Source of the DNA: CAYMKL01 sp964390805
Lineage (GTDB): Bacteria; Chloroflexota; Anaerolineae; VGOG01
DNA: 64,000 bases
Direction of reading: 5' to 3'
Assembly (NCBI GenBank): GCA_964390805.1
Contig: CAYMKL010000013.1
Coordinates: forward strand, 14,587-78,586
This document shows positions 14,883 through 23,315 of this stretch, piece after piece. The stretch's first letter is position 1. Each line of letters opens with the position of its first letter. A model generated the notes under the pieces. The model saw only the letters and a program-made list of their open reading frames with translations. It was not told the DNA's origin and did not search any database. The position numbers and the translations under genes are program-made.

Positions 14883-16064
14883 ATGAGAAATCTCTTTGGG
14901 CAATGGCACAGCAGGTTGTTTGGCCCAGAAGGCGTCTTGGCATTTCTCACTGGTGCCACGTCATCAAGACTACTCCCCGTTGATGCTTTGCGTGGCTTCG
15001 TTATCGTCGTGATGGCGCTGGATCATGCGAATTCACTCATAGCTCACGGCAAGCTCGAGCCTGAGATGTGGGCCGACGTTTTCCCCAACTATCGCGGTGA
15101 TGCACTGGCATTTCTCACCCGTCTGGTAACGCACCCAGCCGCCCCAGGTTTTTTCTTCCTGATGGGCGCGGGCATGATGCTGTTCGCCGCATCTCGTCGC
15201 CAGCAAGGATGGAGTAGGGGGCGGATCATACGTCATTTCGTCGTGCGTGGGTTTCTGCTCGTTCTCCTCCAGTTTCTTGTAGAGAACCCCGTGTGGAAGA
15301 TGGGCCAGCCGCCCGACCCGACCCTATTCTTCTTCGTGCTCTATGGCCTGGGGGGAACGATGTTCCTGGGCACGCTGCTTCTCTATCTGCCCACGTTGTT
15401 GCTGGTGGGCCTGAGCGTGCTGCTCATTGTGCTGACAGGGCTGCTCCTGCCAGAGGCCAGAACAGGATTCATCCAGTACGCGCCGCTGCTACGCCTGTGG
15501 CTGCTGCCTGGCTATACCCCTGGCATGTACGCCATGTATCCATTTATGCCGTGGCTCGGGGTGGTGGGCTTGGGAATTGCCTATGGACGCTGGTTGAAGC
15601 GAGACCAGGAGCAGAGCTATCGTGCGGCGCTATGGTTGGGCGTGGCCGGACTGCTGCTCTTCATTCCCATCCGCCTGCTCAACGGGTTTGGCAACATTCG
15701 GCCACGACAAGGGGATGACTGGATTGCCTTCCTCAATGTGGTCAAGTACCCACCGAGCGTGGCCTTTCTATTGCTGACGTTAGGCGTGGACATGCTGCTG
15801 TTGGGCTTGTTTGCGCGGGTGGAGTCGGTGGCCAAAGTGGGATTGCAGGTGTTGGCCGTCTTTGGTCGTACTCCGTTGTTCTTTTACCTGACACACCTGT
15901 ACTTGTACGCCTACCTGGGCCAGTGGCTAGACCCCAAGGGCATCGGACTCCAGCGCATGTACCCGTATTGGTTGCTGGGGTTGGCTATTCTGTTCCCCTT
16001 GTGCTGGCTCTACGGTCGCTTCAAGGATAGCCGCTCGCCTGGCTCTGTGTGGCGTTTTCTGTGA
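14883..16064 (+). CDS. Polytopic membrane protein, DUF1624/HGSNAT-like acyltransferase
   Basis: The protein has about 393 residues and nine or ten membrane segments. The N-terminal DALRGFVIVVMALDHAN is the family hallmark of DUF1624/heparan-alpha-glucosaminide N-acetyltransferase-like proteins, where the His after the membrane segment is thought to act in acyl transfer. I chose ATG 14883 (GGAG eight bases upstream); TTG 14862 with AGGAG is an alternative adding seven residues. The stop codon TGA at 16062-16064 falls in a sequence identical to the start of the repeated eamA-3' fragment, suggesting that the gene end was formed by recombination with it. Substrate unknown. Confidence 0.8.
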   Translation: MRNLFGQWHSRLFGPEGVLAFLTGATSSRLLPVDALRGFVIVVMALDHANSLIAHGKLEPEMWADVFPNYRGDALAFLTRLVTHPAAPGFFFLMGAGMMLFAASRRQQGWSRGRIIRHFVVRGFLLVLLQFLVENPVWKMGQPPDPTLFFFVLYGLGGTMFLGTLLLYLPTLLLVGLSVLLIVLTGLLLPEARTGFIQYAPLLRLWLLPGYTPGMYAMYPFMPWLGVVGLGIAYGRWLKRDQEQSYRAALWLGVAGLLLFIPIRLLNGFGNIRPRQGDDWIAFLNVVKYPPSVAFLLLTLGVDMLLLGLFARVESVAKVGLQVLAVFGRTPLFFYLTHLYLYAYLGQWLDPKGIGLQRMYPYWLLGLAILFPLCWLYGRFKDSRSPGSVWRFL

Positions 16065-16085
16065 TAGCCACGCTGTGGGCCGCTG
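16061..16085 (+). repeat. Short scar of the eamA 3' end
   Basis: GTGATAGCCACGCTGTGGGC matches the eamA2 stretch at about 14272-14291 with one substitution and then diverges. It contains the stop codon of the upstream acyltransferase-like gene. It is the shortest of four such copies, and its status as a scar is an inference supported by the longer ones. Confidence 0.55.
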
Positions 16086-16136
16086 CAAGAGCCGAGCCAA
16101 ACGACTGCGTATGAGTACCTACCATTGGAGGTCTAC

Positions 16137-16547
16137 ATGAAAGGGTGGATCATTCCCGCCCTGGGGACGTTCGTTTTCTGGGGTCTCTATGCTTTCCTTC
16201 CCAAGCTCTATGCAGAACTGCTCAGTCCCAGAAGCGGGATCGTTTATCAAGGGTTGGGCAGCCTCTTGATTGCCATATTCGTTCTGTTTTCCCTGAATTC
16301 TCGACCCGACGTGCATCCTACAGGGATTGTCCTGGCTGTGATAACGGGAGTGCTTGGCACTCTTGGCGCGCTCTGCTTCCTGTTCGCAGTGTCCAGGGGG
16401 CCGGTGTCACTGGTAGCCGCTTTCACAGCGCTTTCCCCAATGTTAACCATACTGTTGGCAAAGGTGTTTCTGAACGATCCAATCACACCCAGACAGGGCC
16501 TGGGAATTGTGCTCGCGATAGGGGCTATGGTACTGATTGCGACGTAA
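16137..16547 (+). CDS. Small EamA-family transporter (single repeat)
   Basis: The 136-residue protein has five hydrophobic segments, equal to one EamA repeat. It ends SLVAAFTALSPMLTILLAKVFLNDPITPRQGLG and then a last helix, like other single-repeat EamA proteins that work as dimers. The start is ATG 16137 behind GGAGG; an in-frame TTG at 16125 lacks a ribosome site. It is not a piece of the full-length EamA neighbours because its sequence differs throughout. A degenerate eamA-3' copy follows it. Confidence 0.8.
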   Translation: MKGWIIPALGTFVFWGLYAFLPKLYAELLSPRSGIVYQGLGSLLIAIFVLFSLNSRPDVHPTGIVLAVITGVLGTLGALCFLFAVSRGPVSLVAAFTALSPMLTILLAKVFLNDPITPRQGLGIVLAIGAMVLIAT

Positions 16548-16569
16548 CGCTGGAAGCAGGGGTGAATCC

Positions 16570-16735
16570 ACCACCATCAAGCCGGTGACGGCCACGCTGT
16601 AGGCCGTCCTCTTTCTGGGCGAATCGCTGACCTGGCCACAGATCGTTGGGGGGGGATAGTAGGTGTGATTGCGTTGCAACGATAAGCGCACGGACGCTTA
16701 TTTGCACCTGCGGCGGGTTACTCACAAGCTGGACG
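16570..16735 (+). pseudogene. Degenerate eamA 3'-end copy D
   Basis: From CACCATCAAGCCGGTGACGG to CAACGATAA (16570-16684) this aligns with the last 115 bases of eamA2. It has one TGG-to-TAG stop and a deletion after TCGTTGGGGG that shifts the frame. Identity continues with copy F beyond the stop: GATAAGCGCACGGACGCTTA here against GATAAGCACACGGACGCTTG there, on to about 16735. D and F are therefore copies of a longer unit. Confidence 0.85.
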
Positions 16736-16781
16736 GCCTAGCAGAAAGATGTTGACCATCTTACACAATGAGGGGGGCGTA

Positions 16782-17852
16782 ATGAAAGGGCAAAGCTATC
16801 GGAAGCTGGCCAAGCATCTGGATCAACTGCCAGGCGGTTTTGCCCCCAGCGACACTGGGGCAGAATTGCGCTTACTGCAAAGACTTTTCACGCCGGAAGA
16901 GGCTGAGTTAGCTACGCATTTGACTTTGGATCGAGAGGAAGCCCAGGTTATTGCCGACAGGGCCAATCTCCCCTTTACCGAAGCGAAGCAGCGACTCAAC
17001 GAGATGTCCAACAAGGGGCTCATCTTTTCCATTCAACCAGAGGATGGCCCCATCCTTTACCAAGCTGTGCCATTCGTCGTCGGGATCTATGAATTTCAGG
17101 TCAACAACTTGAGTGAGGGTTTGCTTCAAGATCTAGCCGATTACTGGAGCACGAGGAAGCAAAGACCGCGGGCGCAAACCATCCCCCAGATGCGCACCAT
17201 TCCCGTGGGCCAGAGCATTGAGCCTCACCTGGAGGCGCTCCCGTACGAGCAGGTTGATGAGCTGGTCAAGGCCCATGACCGGTTTGCGGTAGCCCCCTGC
17301 ATCTGCCGTCGCCACGCAAGAATGACGGGAGGCGGCTGTGATGCGCCTGACGAGAGCTGCCTGATGTTTGGCGAGTTTGCGGACTATTACGTTCGAGGTG
17401 GCTGGGGCCGTTCCATCGACCGGTCCGAGGTGATGGAAATCCTGGCCAGGGCTGACGCAGCCAATCTGGTGCTCCAACCTACCAATTCCAGGGATGTCGC
17501 TGCCATCTGCTGTTGCTGTGGCTGCTGCTGTGGCATTCTGAGAGGGCTCCAAGCTCATCCCAGACCGTCCGAGATTGTCGCTAGCTCATTCATAGCCAGG
17601 CATGAGCCTGAAACCTGCCAGGGCTGCTGGGTCTGTCTGGAACGGTGCCAGATGCAGGCCCTCGCTGACGAGGGTGACAGGCTCACTCTGAACACCGACC
17701 GCTGCATCGGTTGTGGGCTCTGCGTGTCGACCTGCCCAAGCGGAGCGTTGACGCTGGTGCGCAAGCCCGACAGCGAGCGGACGCAAATCCCGGTCACCAT
17801 AGATGACACTTGGCGCATAATAAGCCAGGCTCAGGCCGAGATGCATTGGTGA
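16782..17852 (+). CDS. 4Fe-4S ferredoxin-type protein with winged-helix-like N-terminus
   Basis: The 356-residue protein starts at ATG 16782 (GGGGGG upstream). Residues about 25-90 resemble a winged helix. CICRRH near 173-178 is followed by a Cys-rich stretch ICCCCGCCC (242-250). Two 4Fe-4S motifs end the protein: Cys279, 282, 285, 289 and Cys308, 311, 314, 318. Proteins of this type occur with anaerobic oxidoreductases and corrinoid systems. Here it sits before a flavodoxin gene, so it may carry low-potential electrons, for example for corrinoid reactivation, but that role is only inferred. Its TGA stop lies in the first bases of an eamA-3' copy. Confidence 0.85.
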   Translation: MKGQSYRKLAKHLDQLPGGFAPSDTGAELRLLQRLFTPEEAELATHLTLDREEAQVIADRANLPFTEAKQRLNEMSNKGLIFSIQPEDGPILYQAVPFVVGIYEFQVNNLSEGLLQDLADYWSTRKQRPRAQTIPQMRTIPVGQSIEPHLEALPYEQVDELVKAHDRFAVAPCICRRHARMTGGGCDAPDESCLMFGEFADYYVRGGWGRSIDRSEVMEILARADAANLVLQPTNSRDVAAICCCCGCCCGILRGLQAHPRPSEIVASSFIARHEPETCQGCWVCLERCQMQALADEGDRLTLNTDRCIGCGLCVSTCPSGALTLVRKPDSERTQIPVTIDDTWRIISQAQAEMHW

Positions 17853-17956
17853 TGGCCATGCTGTGAGCCGCTCTCTTCCTGGGCGAATCGCTGACCTGGC
17901 CGTAGCTCATTACGGGTGCGCTGGTGATAGCAGGGGTGATTGCTTTGCAGAGATAG
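17847..17956 (+). pseudogene. Degenerate eamA 3'-end copy E
   Basis: The 110 bases from GGTGATGGCC to the final TAG align with the end of eamA2 without length change. Two in-frame stops have arisen, TGG to TGA (17862-17864 region) and CAG to TAG. The upstream Fe-S gene uses the GTGATGG of this copy as its stop codon, and the AGGAGG of the flavodoxin gene begins immediately afterwards. Confidence 0.88.
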
Positions 17957-17967
17957 AGGAGGACCAA

Positions 17968-18474
17968 ATGGACGTTCAAGTCCTGGTGGCCTACGCCACC
18001 AAGTACGGCGCGACGGCGGAGATTGCCGAGAAGATCGGCCAGGTGCTTCGTGAGGCAGGTTTGCGTGCCGACGTGCTGCCTGCGGATCGCGTCAGCGACC
18101 TGACCCCGTACCAGGCGGTTGTGCTGGGCAGCGCAGTGTACATCGGCCAGTGGCGCAAAGAGTCAGTCAAGTTCTTGAAGGCCAACGAGACGGCGCTGGC
18201 AGAGAAGCCGGTGTGGCTGTTTTCAAGTGGACCCCCAGGCGAGGGCGATCCGGTGGAATTGGGACAAGGTTGGCGCTTCCCTGAGAAGCTGCAACCCATT
18301 GCCGACCGTGTCCGGCCCCGCGATGTCGCCGTCTTTCATGGCGCCGTGGATGTGGGCAAGCTGAACTTCATCGAGAAACGGATGCTCAAGATGGTCAAAT
18401 CTCCTATCGGCGACTTCCGCGATTGGGATGCCATCACCTCCTGGGCCGCGGCCATCGCCGATGCGCTGAAGTAA
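17968..18474 (+). CDS. Flavodoxin-domain protein (HemG/menaquinone-dependent protoporphyrinogen oxidase-like)
   Basis: The 168-residue protein begins VLVAYATKYGATAEIAEKIG, the FMN phosphate-binding loop of flavodoxins. It continues with VVLGSAVYIGQWRKESVKFL (ring-binding 50s loop) and VWLFSSGPPG (90s loop), the pattern of the HemG-like flavodoxin group. The start is ATG 17968 behind AGGAGG, not the longer open frame, which runs back into the eamA scar. As neighbour of the ferredoxin-type gene it may be a one-electron carrier; a heme-pathway role is equally possible. Confidence 0.87.
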   Translation: MDVQVLVAYATKYGATAEIAEKIGQVLREAGLRADVLPADRVSDLTPYQAVVLGSAVYIGQWRKESVKFLKANETALAEKPVWLFSSGPPGEGDPVELGQGWRFPEKLQPIADRVRPRDVAVFHGAVDVGKLNFIEKRMLKMVKSPIGDFRDWDAITSWAAAIADALK

Positions 18475-18486
18475 AGAGGTACGGGT

Positions 18487-18655
18487 TTGGCCACCATCGA
18501 GCTGGTGATGGCCACCCTGTGTGCCGCCCTCTTTCTGGGCGAATCGCTGACCTGGCCGCAGATCGTTGGGGGTGGGCTGGTGATAGGAGGTGTGATTGTG
18601 TTACAAAGATAAGCACACGGACGCTTGTTTCCAACTGCGACGGGCTACTCACGAG
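18487..18655 (+). pseudogene. eamA 3'-end copy F (open frame retained)
   Basis: The sequence from TTGGCCACCATCGAG to CAAAGATAA (18487-18612) encodes the last 40 residues of an EamA protein without interruption, ending IVGGGLVIGG and VIVLQR. It has no upstream part and lies directly after the flavodoxin stop codon. It shares a further 40 bases of downstream sequence with copy D. Confidence 0.85.
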
Positions 18656-18732
18656 TTAATGCAGCACATCGCTATGCGGCATAACAGTCAATTAGGAACG
18701 CAGTGACGTTGAGAAAGGAAAGGAGCAGAACG

Positions 18733-19818
18733 ATGAGCAGTAGAAAGCTATTGCAGCAGTCAATTAGTTTGGCGTTGGTTATGTTGTTACTGGTCGGGTG
18801 CGGCGGAGCACAAACTGAACCGACGGTGACACCAGTGCCACCCACTGCCACCTCTATGCCAGTCCCACCGACAGCTACACCTGTGCCACCGACGTCCACG
18901 CCAGTTCCACCGACAGCTACACCTGTGCCGCCGACACCCACGCCAATCCCTCCGACAGCTACGCCAGTGCCGCCGACGTCCACGTCAATCCCACCGACAG
19001 CTACTCCTATGCCGCCGACAGCTACACCTGTGCCGCCGACGTCCACGCCAGTCCCACCGACAGCTACACCTGTGCTGCCGACACCCACACCAATCCCACC
19101 CACTCCCCCGCCAGTGCCGCCTACGCCCACAGCCACGTCCGCCCCCGAAGATCTGACATGGGATTACGTTGCGCTTGGTGATTCCATCGTGGCACTGCAT
19201 GGCAGCTACGCAGTCCCCTATGCTGCTCACATGGAGGCCGACCTGGGTGTGAAGGTCAGACTGGACAACCGGGGCGTACCTGGGAAGGAGAGTGCCTGGC
19301 TGCTGGGAAACCTTCGCAACAATCAGCAGTGGCGGGACGCCATCAGCGAAGCCGAGATTGTTACCCTCGTCATCGGTGCCAACGATCTGAACTGGCCGCT
19401 CATAGGCCCCTACAAGAGCGGGGATTGCGGCGGTGAGGACAACAGGGATTGCCTTCGCGACGCGCTCGAGTCTTTCAGGGTGAACTACGATGCGATTGTC
19501 GCCGAGCTATTCACGCTTTGCAGTTCCAAGACGATCATCCGTACCATGACCTACCACTATTATAGTCTCGGAAATTGGGGCTTGGATGAAGACCTTCGGC
19601 CTTTCTTCGAACCCTTGAACGATCTGATTATCCAGGCCGCTTCCGAAAACAACATCCCTGTTGCGCTGGTGCATTTGGCGTTCAATGGGCCAGATGGTGA
19701 CGAAGACCCTGCAGACAAGGGCTACCTCGCCTCCGATGGATTGCACACCAGCGAAGTGGGAGCGGCAGTGATCGCCGATCTTCATCAGGAACTGGGGTAT
19801 GAATACACTTGTCCGTAG
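18733..19818 (+). CDS. Secreted SGNH/GDSL-hydrolase lipoprotein with Pro/Thr linker
   Basis: The 361-residue protein starts at ATG 18733 (AGGAG nearby). The signal peptide ends in the lipobox LLVGC. Residues about 30-138 are a linker of repeated units such as TPVPPTA, TPVPPTS and TPVPPTP, common in Chloroflexota surface proteins. The catalytic domain follows with SGNH block I (ALGDSIV), block III (IGANDL) and block V (SDGLHTS), giving nucleophile Ser, oxyanion Asn and the Asp/His pair. It is probably an extracellular esterase or lipase tethered to the membrane. The linker codes for a tandem DNA repeat prone to length variation. Confidence 0.9.
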   Translation: MSSRKLLQQSISLALVMLLLVGCGGAQTEPTVTPVPPTATSMPVPPTATPVPPTSTPVPPTATPVPPTPTPIPPTATPVPPTSTSIPPTATPMPPTATPVPPTSTPVPPTATPVLPTPTPIPPTPPPVPPTPTATSAPEDLTWDYVALGDSIVALHGSYAVPYAAHMEADLGVKVRLDNRGVPGKESAWLLGNLRNNQQWRDAISEAEIVTLVIGANDLNWPLIGPYKSGDCGGEDNRDCLRDALESFRVNYDAIVAELFTLCSSKTIIRTMTYHYYSLGNWGLDEDLRPFFEPLNDLIIQAASENNIPVALVHLAFNGPDGDEDPADKGYLASDGLHTSEVGAAVIADLHQELGYEYTCP

Positions 19819-19884
19819 CGGTCAAGGTTGGGAGCGGTCGGCTATTTGTTGTCGGTTGTGGCCGCCTAACAACGCGTGCAACTG

Positions 19885-20060
19885 ACCGCGCCGACTTACT
19901 TGTTGATGGGCCAGTACGAGGTATTGGCCAACCCGTATGAGACGGTCGAGCGAGCATTGAGGCTGCTGCCGAATGTGATCACTGCTGAGGATGAAGTGGA
20001 CTTCGCTTCATTCTCGACAGACCCAGACCTCGTTCACACAGTTGAGCAACTGCTGATTTG
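19885..20060 (+). pseudogene. Remnant of an alpha/beta-hydrolase C-terminus
   Basis: The gap between the SGNH gene and the next methyltransferase (19819-20179) contains a frame reading PTYLLMGQYEVLANPYETVE and ALRLLPNVITAE, the typical strand-7/Asp region before the catalytic His of alpha/beta hydrolases. The His-bearing end is missing and no upstream domain is present, so it is a decayed fragment. The rest of the gap shows no gene or structure I can support. Confidence 0.6.
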
Positions 20061-20179
20061 CATTTATCGCAGACAAGGCCAGTGCATATGGATATGGAAT
20101 AGGACCTGAATGTCTTCTAGTCACCCGACATGCCAGAAGTAGCAACAACGCAATTGTCATCAAACATCAAGGAGGAACA

Positions 20180-21049
20180 ATGCCAGATAATCTCACAACT
20201 GTTGTCACATCTAAAACAAAAGAAGTCCTCATCAGCCGCGACCGACCTTGCGTCATCATCGGCGAGCGGATCAACCCGACGGGGCGCAAGAAGTTGGCGG
20301 CGGCGCTGCAAGGGGGCAACTTCGACATCGTGCGGCGAGACGCGGTGGCCCAGGTCGAGGCGGGAGCCAAGATCCTGGACGTCAACGTGGGCGTGCCTGG
20401 CGCCGACGAACCAGCCCTGCTCGTCCAGGCTATCCAGGCCGTTTGCGAGGTCACCGATGTGCCGCTGTGCATTGACACCGCCGATGAGGAGGCCCTGGAA
20501 GCGGGGTTGAAGGTCTACGACGGCAAGGCGCTGATCAACTCCGTCAACGGTGAGGAAGCGCGGTTGACGAGCGTGCTGCCGCTGGTCAAGGAGTACGGCG
20601 CAGCCGTCATCGGCCTGTGCATGGACGACGATGGCATCCCGACCACGGCCGAGGGTCGGTTCGCCGTGGCGGGCAAGATCATCGAGCGGGCGGGCAAGCT
20701 GGGCGTCTCGCCGGAGGACATCGCCATTGATCCGCTGGCGCTGACTCTGGGGGCGGATCACCGCGCCGGAAAAATCGCCCTGGATGCCATCGAGATGATC
20801 GTGGCGGAGTTCGGGGTCAACATCACCATGGGGGCCAGCAACATCTCCTTTGGCATGCCCGACCGCAGCGCCATCAATGCCGCCTTCATCGTCATGGCCA
20901 TCCACGCCGGCCTGACCTGCCCCATCGTCAACCCGCTGCACGAGCAGGTAGCCACCGCGATCCTGGCGGCCGATCTGGCCATGGGCCGCGACGAATGGGG
21001 CTCGCGGTGGATCAAGGCCTATCGCAAGCGACAGAAGGCCGCCGGGTAG
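20180..21049 (+). CDS. Methyltetrahydrofolate:corrinoid methyltransferase (MtgA/AcsE/MtrH-like)
   Basis: This 289-residue TIM-barrel protein of the pterin-binding family contains GERINPTGRKK (28-38), DVNVGVPG (67-74), CIDTADEEAL (97-106) and SNISFGMPDR (220-229). This set is seen in AcsE, the MetH folate domain and MtgA. It should move the methyl group between the corrinoid protein and tetrahydrofolate, the last step of MtgB-type betaine demethylation. The start is ATG 20180 with AAGGAGG. It directly precedes MttB copy 3 and the corrinoid protein, so the complete three-component set lies between 20180 and 23275. Confidence 0.93.
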   Translation: MPDNLTTVVTSKTKEVLISRDRPCVIIGERINPTGRKKLAAALQGGNFDIVRRDAVAQVEAGAKILDVNVGVPGADEPALLVQAIQAVCEVTDVPLCIDTADEEALEAGLKVYDGKALINSVNGEEARLTSVLPLVKEYGAAVIGLCMDDDGIPTTAEGRFAVAGKIIERAGKLGVSPEDIAIDPLALTLGADHRAGKIALDAIEMIVAEFGVNITMGASNISFGMPDRSAINAAFIVMAIHAGLTCPIVNPLHEQVATAILAADLAMGRDEWGSRWIKAYRKRQKAAG

Positions 21050-21074
21050 AGCGGCGGCGAAAGGAGGTAGTATA

Positions 21075-21107
21075 GCCAATACTCAATATCCAATACCCAG
21101 TATCCAA
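21075..21107. repeat. CCAATAC/CAATATC short tandem repeat
   Basis: Four or five units of the form CCAATAC, TCAATAT or CCAGTAT lie between two Shine-Dalgarno-like AAGGAGG sequences, one at 21061-21067 and the functional one at 21111-21117. This looks like insertion of the repeat beside a ribosome site. Confidence 0.8.
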
Positions 21108-21124
21108 ACAAAGGAGGAAGCTCT

Positions 21125-22579
21125 ATGAGAGTCAACTATCGGACGAATGCTGGCACCCAGTTCCGCATCCTATCCGATGATCAGTTGGAGGAGATTGTTC
21201 AGGCTGTTCTGAGGGTGTTGGAGGAGATCGGGCTCAATGTGCATAATGACGAAGCCCGGCAGATCCTGGGCGAGAACGGGGCCAGCGTGGAGGACCTCCG
21301 AGTGCACATTCCGTCCTACATGGTGAAGCAAGCCCTTTCCACCGCGCCGCGCAGCTTCACCATCTGGGCGCGGGACGGCGATCCGGAGAAGAACATACAC
21401 ATCGGCGCCGGCAGGCCATACTATGGCCCCGGCCCCACCTGCCCCAACTTCCTTGACCCGACTACCGGCCAGCAGCGCAAGTACCTGCGCAAGGACGCCA
21501 GCCTCGTGGCCAAGGTGTGCGACGCGCTGCCCCACATAGACTTTTGCGAATCGTTGGGCACCATCAGCGATGTCCACCCCAGCCTGGGGGCCACCTATGA
21601 GTTCGCCGAGATGTTCCCCAACACCAGCAAGCCCATCGTGGCCTGGTCTTACGATTGGGAGGACGGCGAGGACATCCACGAGATGGCTCTGGCCGCCGCT
21701 GGTGGGCAGAAGGCCTTTGAGAAGCGGCCCAACTACGTGCACTACTGCGAGCCGCTCTCCCCACTGGTGAGCAGCGGGGACGCTCTCAACAAGCTGATCT
21801 TCGCGGCCGAGCACCGCGTGCCCCTGATCTTCACCCCGTGTCCCAGCGCGGGCGGGACAGCGCCGGCGACCATGGCCGGCATCCTGGTCCAGGCGGCGGC
21901 CGAGTCGTGGATGGGCCTGGTGATCGCCCAGCTCATCTCGCCAGGGTTGCCCTTCTTCATGGGCGGCGTGGTCTCCATCATGGACATGCAGCACGCGATC
22001 CTGGCCTACGGTGCGCCGGAGCTTTCCCTGCTGCAAGCTGGTCTCACCGAGTTGGCCCACTACGTGGGGCTGCCGCTGTGGACCACCGGCGGCTGCACCG
22101 ACTCCAAGGTGATTGATGAGCAGGCGGCCCTGGAAGGTGCCCTGTCGGTGTTCTTCGCCGGTCTCAGCGGCGGCGACCTGTGCCATGACGTGGGCTACAT
22201 CGGGAGTGGCATGACGGGCTCGCTACAGCAGTTGGTGATGATGAACGAGGCCATCGGCTTCACCAAACGCATCCGGCAGGGTATTGAGGTCACGCCCGAG
22301 ACCCTGGCCGTGGATGTCATCCACGACGTTGGCCCCGGCGGTCACTTCCTGGGCGAGAAGCACACTCTCAAGCACTTCAGGGAATTCTGGCTTCCGGAGC
22401 TGATAGATCGCAACAAAGTAGACGATTGGGAGGCAGCCGGGTCCAAGACCATGGGAGATCGGGTGCAGGAGAAACTGACGGAAATACTGGATACCCATCA
22501 GCCGCCCGCTTTGCCCGAAGGCGTGCCGGCCCAGATCGCAGAGATAGTGGCCGGGGCCGAGGCGCGGGTAGCTGAGTAG
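21125..22579 (+). CDS. MttB-superfamily corrinoid methyltransferase, copy 3
   Basis: The 484-residue protein begins MRVNY and QFRILSDDQLEEI, shared with copy 4. It has GGTAPATMAGILVQ, GGCTDSKVIDEQA (about 323-335), GPGGHFLGEKHTLKHFREFW and WEAAGSKTMGDRV. No internal amber codon is present. Placed between the MtgA-like and corrinoid-protein genes, it is the copy most likely to form a complete MtgABC-type system. The family converts betaines and similar quaternary amines by methyl transfer to Co(I) corrinoid. It is the closest relative of copy 4. Confidence 0.94.
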   Translation: MRVNYRTNAGTQFRILSDDQLEEIVQAVLRVLEEIGLNVHNDEARQILGENGASVEDLRVHIPSYMVKQALSTAPRSFTIWARDGDPEKNIHIGAGRPYYGPGPTCPNFLDPTTGQQRKYLRKDASLVAKVCDALPHIDFCESLGTISDVHPSLGATYEFAEMFPNTSKPIVAWSYDWEDGEDIHEMALAAAGGQKAFEKRPNYVHYCEPLSPLVSSGDALNKLIFAAEHRVPLIFTPCPSAGGTAPATMAGILVQAAAESWMGLVIAQLISPGLPFFMGGVVSIMDMQHAILAYGAPELSLLQAGLTELAHYVGLPLWTTGGCTDSKVIDEQAALEGALSVFFAGLSGGDLCHDVGYIGSGMTGSLQQLVMMNEAIGFTKRIRQGIEVTPETLAVDVIHDVGPGGHFLGEKHTLKHFREFWLPELIDRNKVDDWEAAGSKTMGDRVQEKLTEILDTHQPPALPEGVPAQIAEIVAGAEARVAE

Positions 22580-22585
22580 GTTCGC

Positions 22586-22620
22586 ACCTCCAATATCAAA
22601 TATCAAATATCCAATACCCA
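22586..22620. repeat. CCAATAT/CAAATAT short tandem repeat
   Basis: Five near-identical units of 7-8 bases (CCAATAT, CAAATAT, CCAATAC) stand between the copy-3 stop codon and the AAGGAGG of the corrinoid gene, the same position type as at 5656, 6912 and 21075. Confidence 0.8.
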
Positions 22621-22639
22621 AAAAACTAAGGAGGCAACA

Positions 22640-23275
22640 ATGAGCAAGGTACTAGAGAAAATCTCGAAAGCAGTAATCCAAGGCGATGACGATGAGATCG
22701 CCGCTCTGACGCAGGATGCCCTGGACGAGGGCCTGGGGGCCAAGGAGATCCTGCAGGGGGGACTTATGCCCGGTATGGACCACGTGGGCGTGGAGTTCAA
22801 AGCTGGGCGGATGTTCGTGCCCGAGGTGTTGCTCTCAGCCCGCACCATGAAGGGTTCCATGGCGGTGCTGGAGCCGCTACTGGCCGAGGGCGAGTCCATC
22901 GCGGTGGGGAAAGCCATCATGGGCACGGTGGAGGGCGATCTTCACGACATCGGCAAGAACCTGGTGGCCATGATGATGGAAGGGGCCGGTTTCAAGATCG
23001 TTGACCTGGGCACCGATGTGTCCCCTGCTGCCTTCGTGGAATCGGTGAAGAAGGAGAAGCCCGACATCGTGGGCATGTCGGCGCTGTTGACCACCACCAT
23101 GCGCAACATGGGCCGCACCATTGATGCCCTCAAGGAGGCCGGCCTGAGGGACCAGGTCAAGGTTATGGTCGGCGGGGCCCCGGTGACCGGCGACTTCGCC
23201 GAGCAGATCGGGGCCGACGGCACCGCCTCCAGCGCGCCGGCGGCTGTGGACCTGGCCAAGTCGTTCGTCGGCTAG
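22640..23275 (+). CDS. Corrinoid (cobalamin-binding) methyltransferase protein, MttC/MtgC-like
   Basis: The 211-residue protein has the helical cap domain (about 1-88) and a Rossmann-like cobalamin domain. The latter carries DLHDIGKNL (100-108, His102 as lower cobalt ligand), followed by GADG near the end and the Ser/Thr-containing MSALLTTTMRNM near 153-164. It carries the methyl group between MttB-type enzymes and the MtgA-like enzyme. It is the only corrinoid protein in the window although five MttB genes are present, so either it serves several of them or partners lie elsewhere. The ATG has AAGGAGG. Confidence 0.96.
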   Translation: MSKVLEKISKAVIQGDDDEIAALTQDALDEGLGAKEILQGGLMPGMDHVGVEFKAGRMFVPEVLLSARTMKGSMAVLEPLLAEGESIAVGKAIMGTVEGDLHDIGKNLVAMMMEGAGFKIVDLGTDVSPAAFVESVKKEKPDIVGMSALLTTTMRNMGRTIDALKEAGLRDQVKVMVGGAPVTGDFAEQIGADGTASSAPAAVDLAKSFVG

Positions 23276-23315
23276 GCGCTAGATGCTGGCTGACTAGGCT
23301 CCACCCCCACCCCAG

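Noticed and set aside
17863..17967. Longer start for the flavodoxin at 17863
   Set aside because: The extension is the eamA scar read in another frame; ATG 17968 has AGGAGG and matches the family N-terminus.
18672..19136. Minus-strand glycine-rich frame opposite the Pro/Thr linker
   Set aside because: It is the reverse reading of the TPVPPT-coding tandem repeat; no ribosome site and no non-repetitive part.
18830..19140. Possible CRISPR-like array in the tandem repeat
   Set aside because: The units are short, contiguous and code for the lipoprotein linker; there are no spacers.
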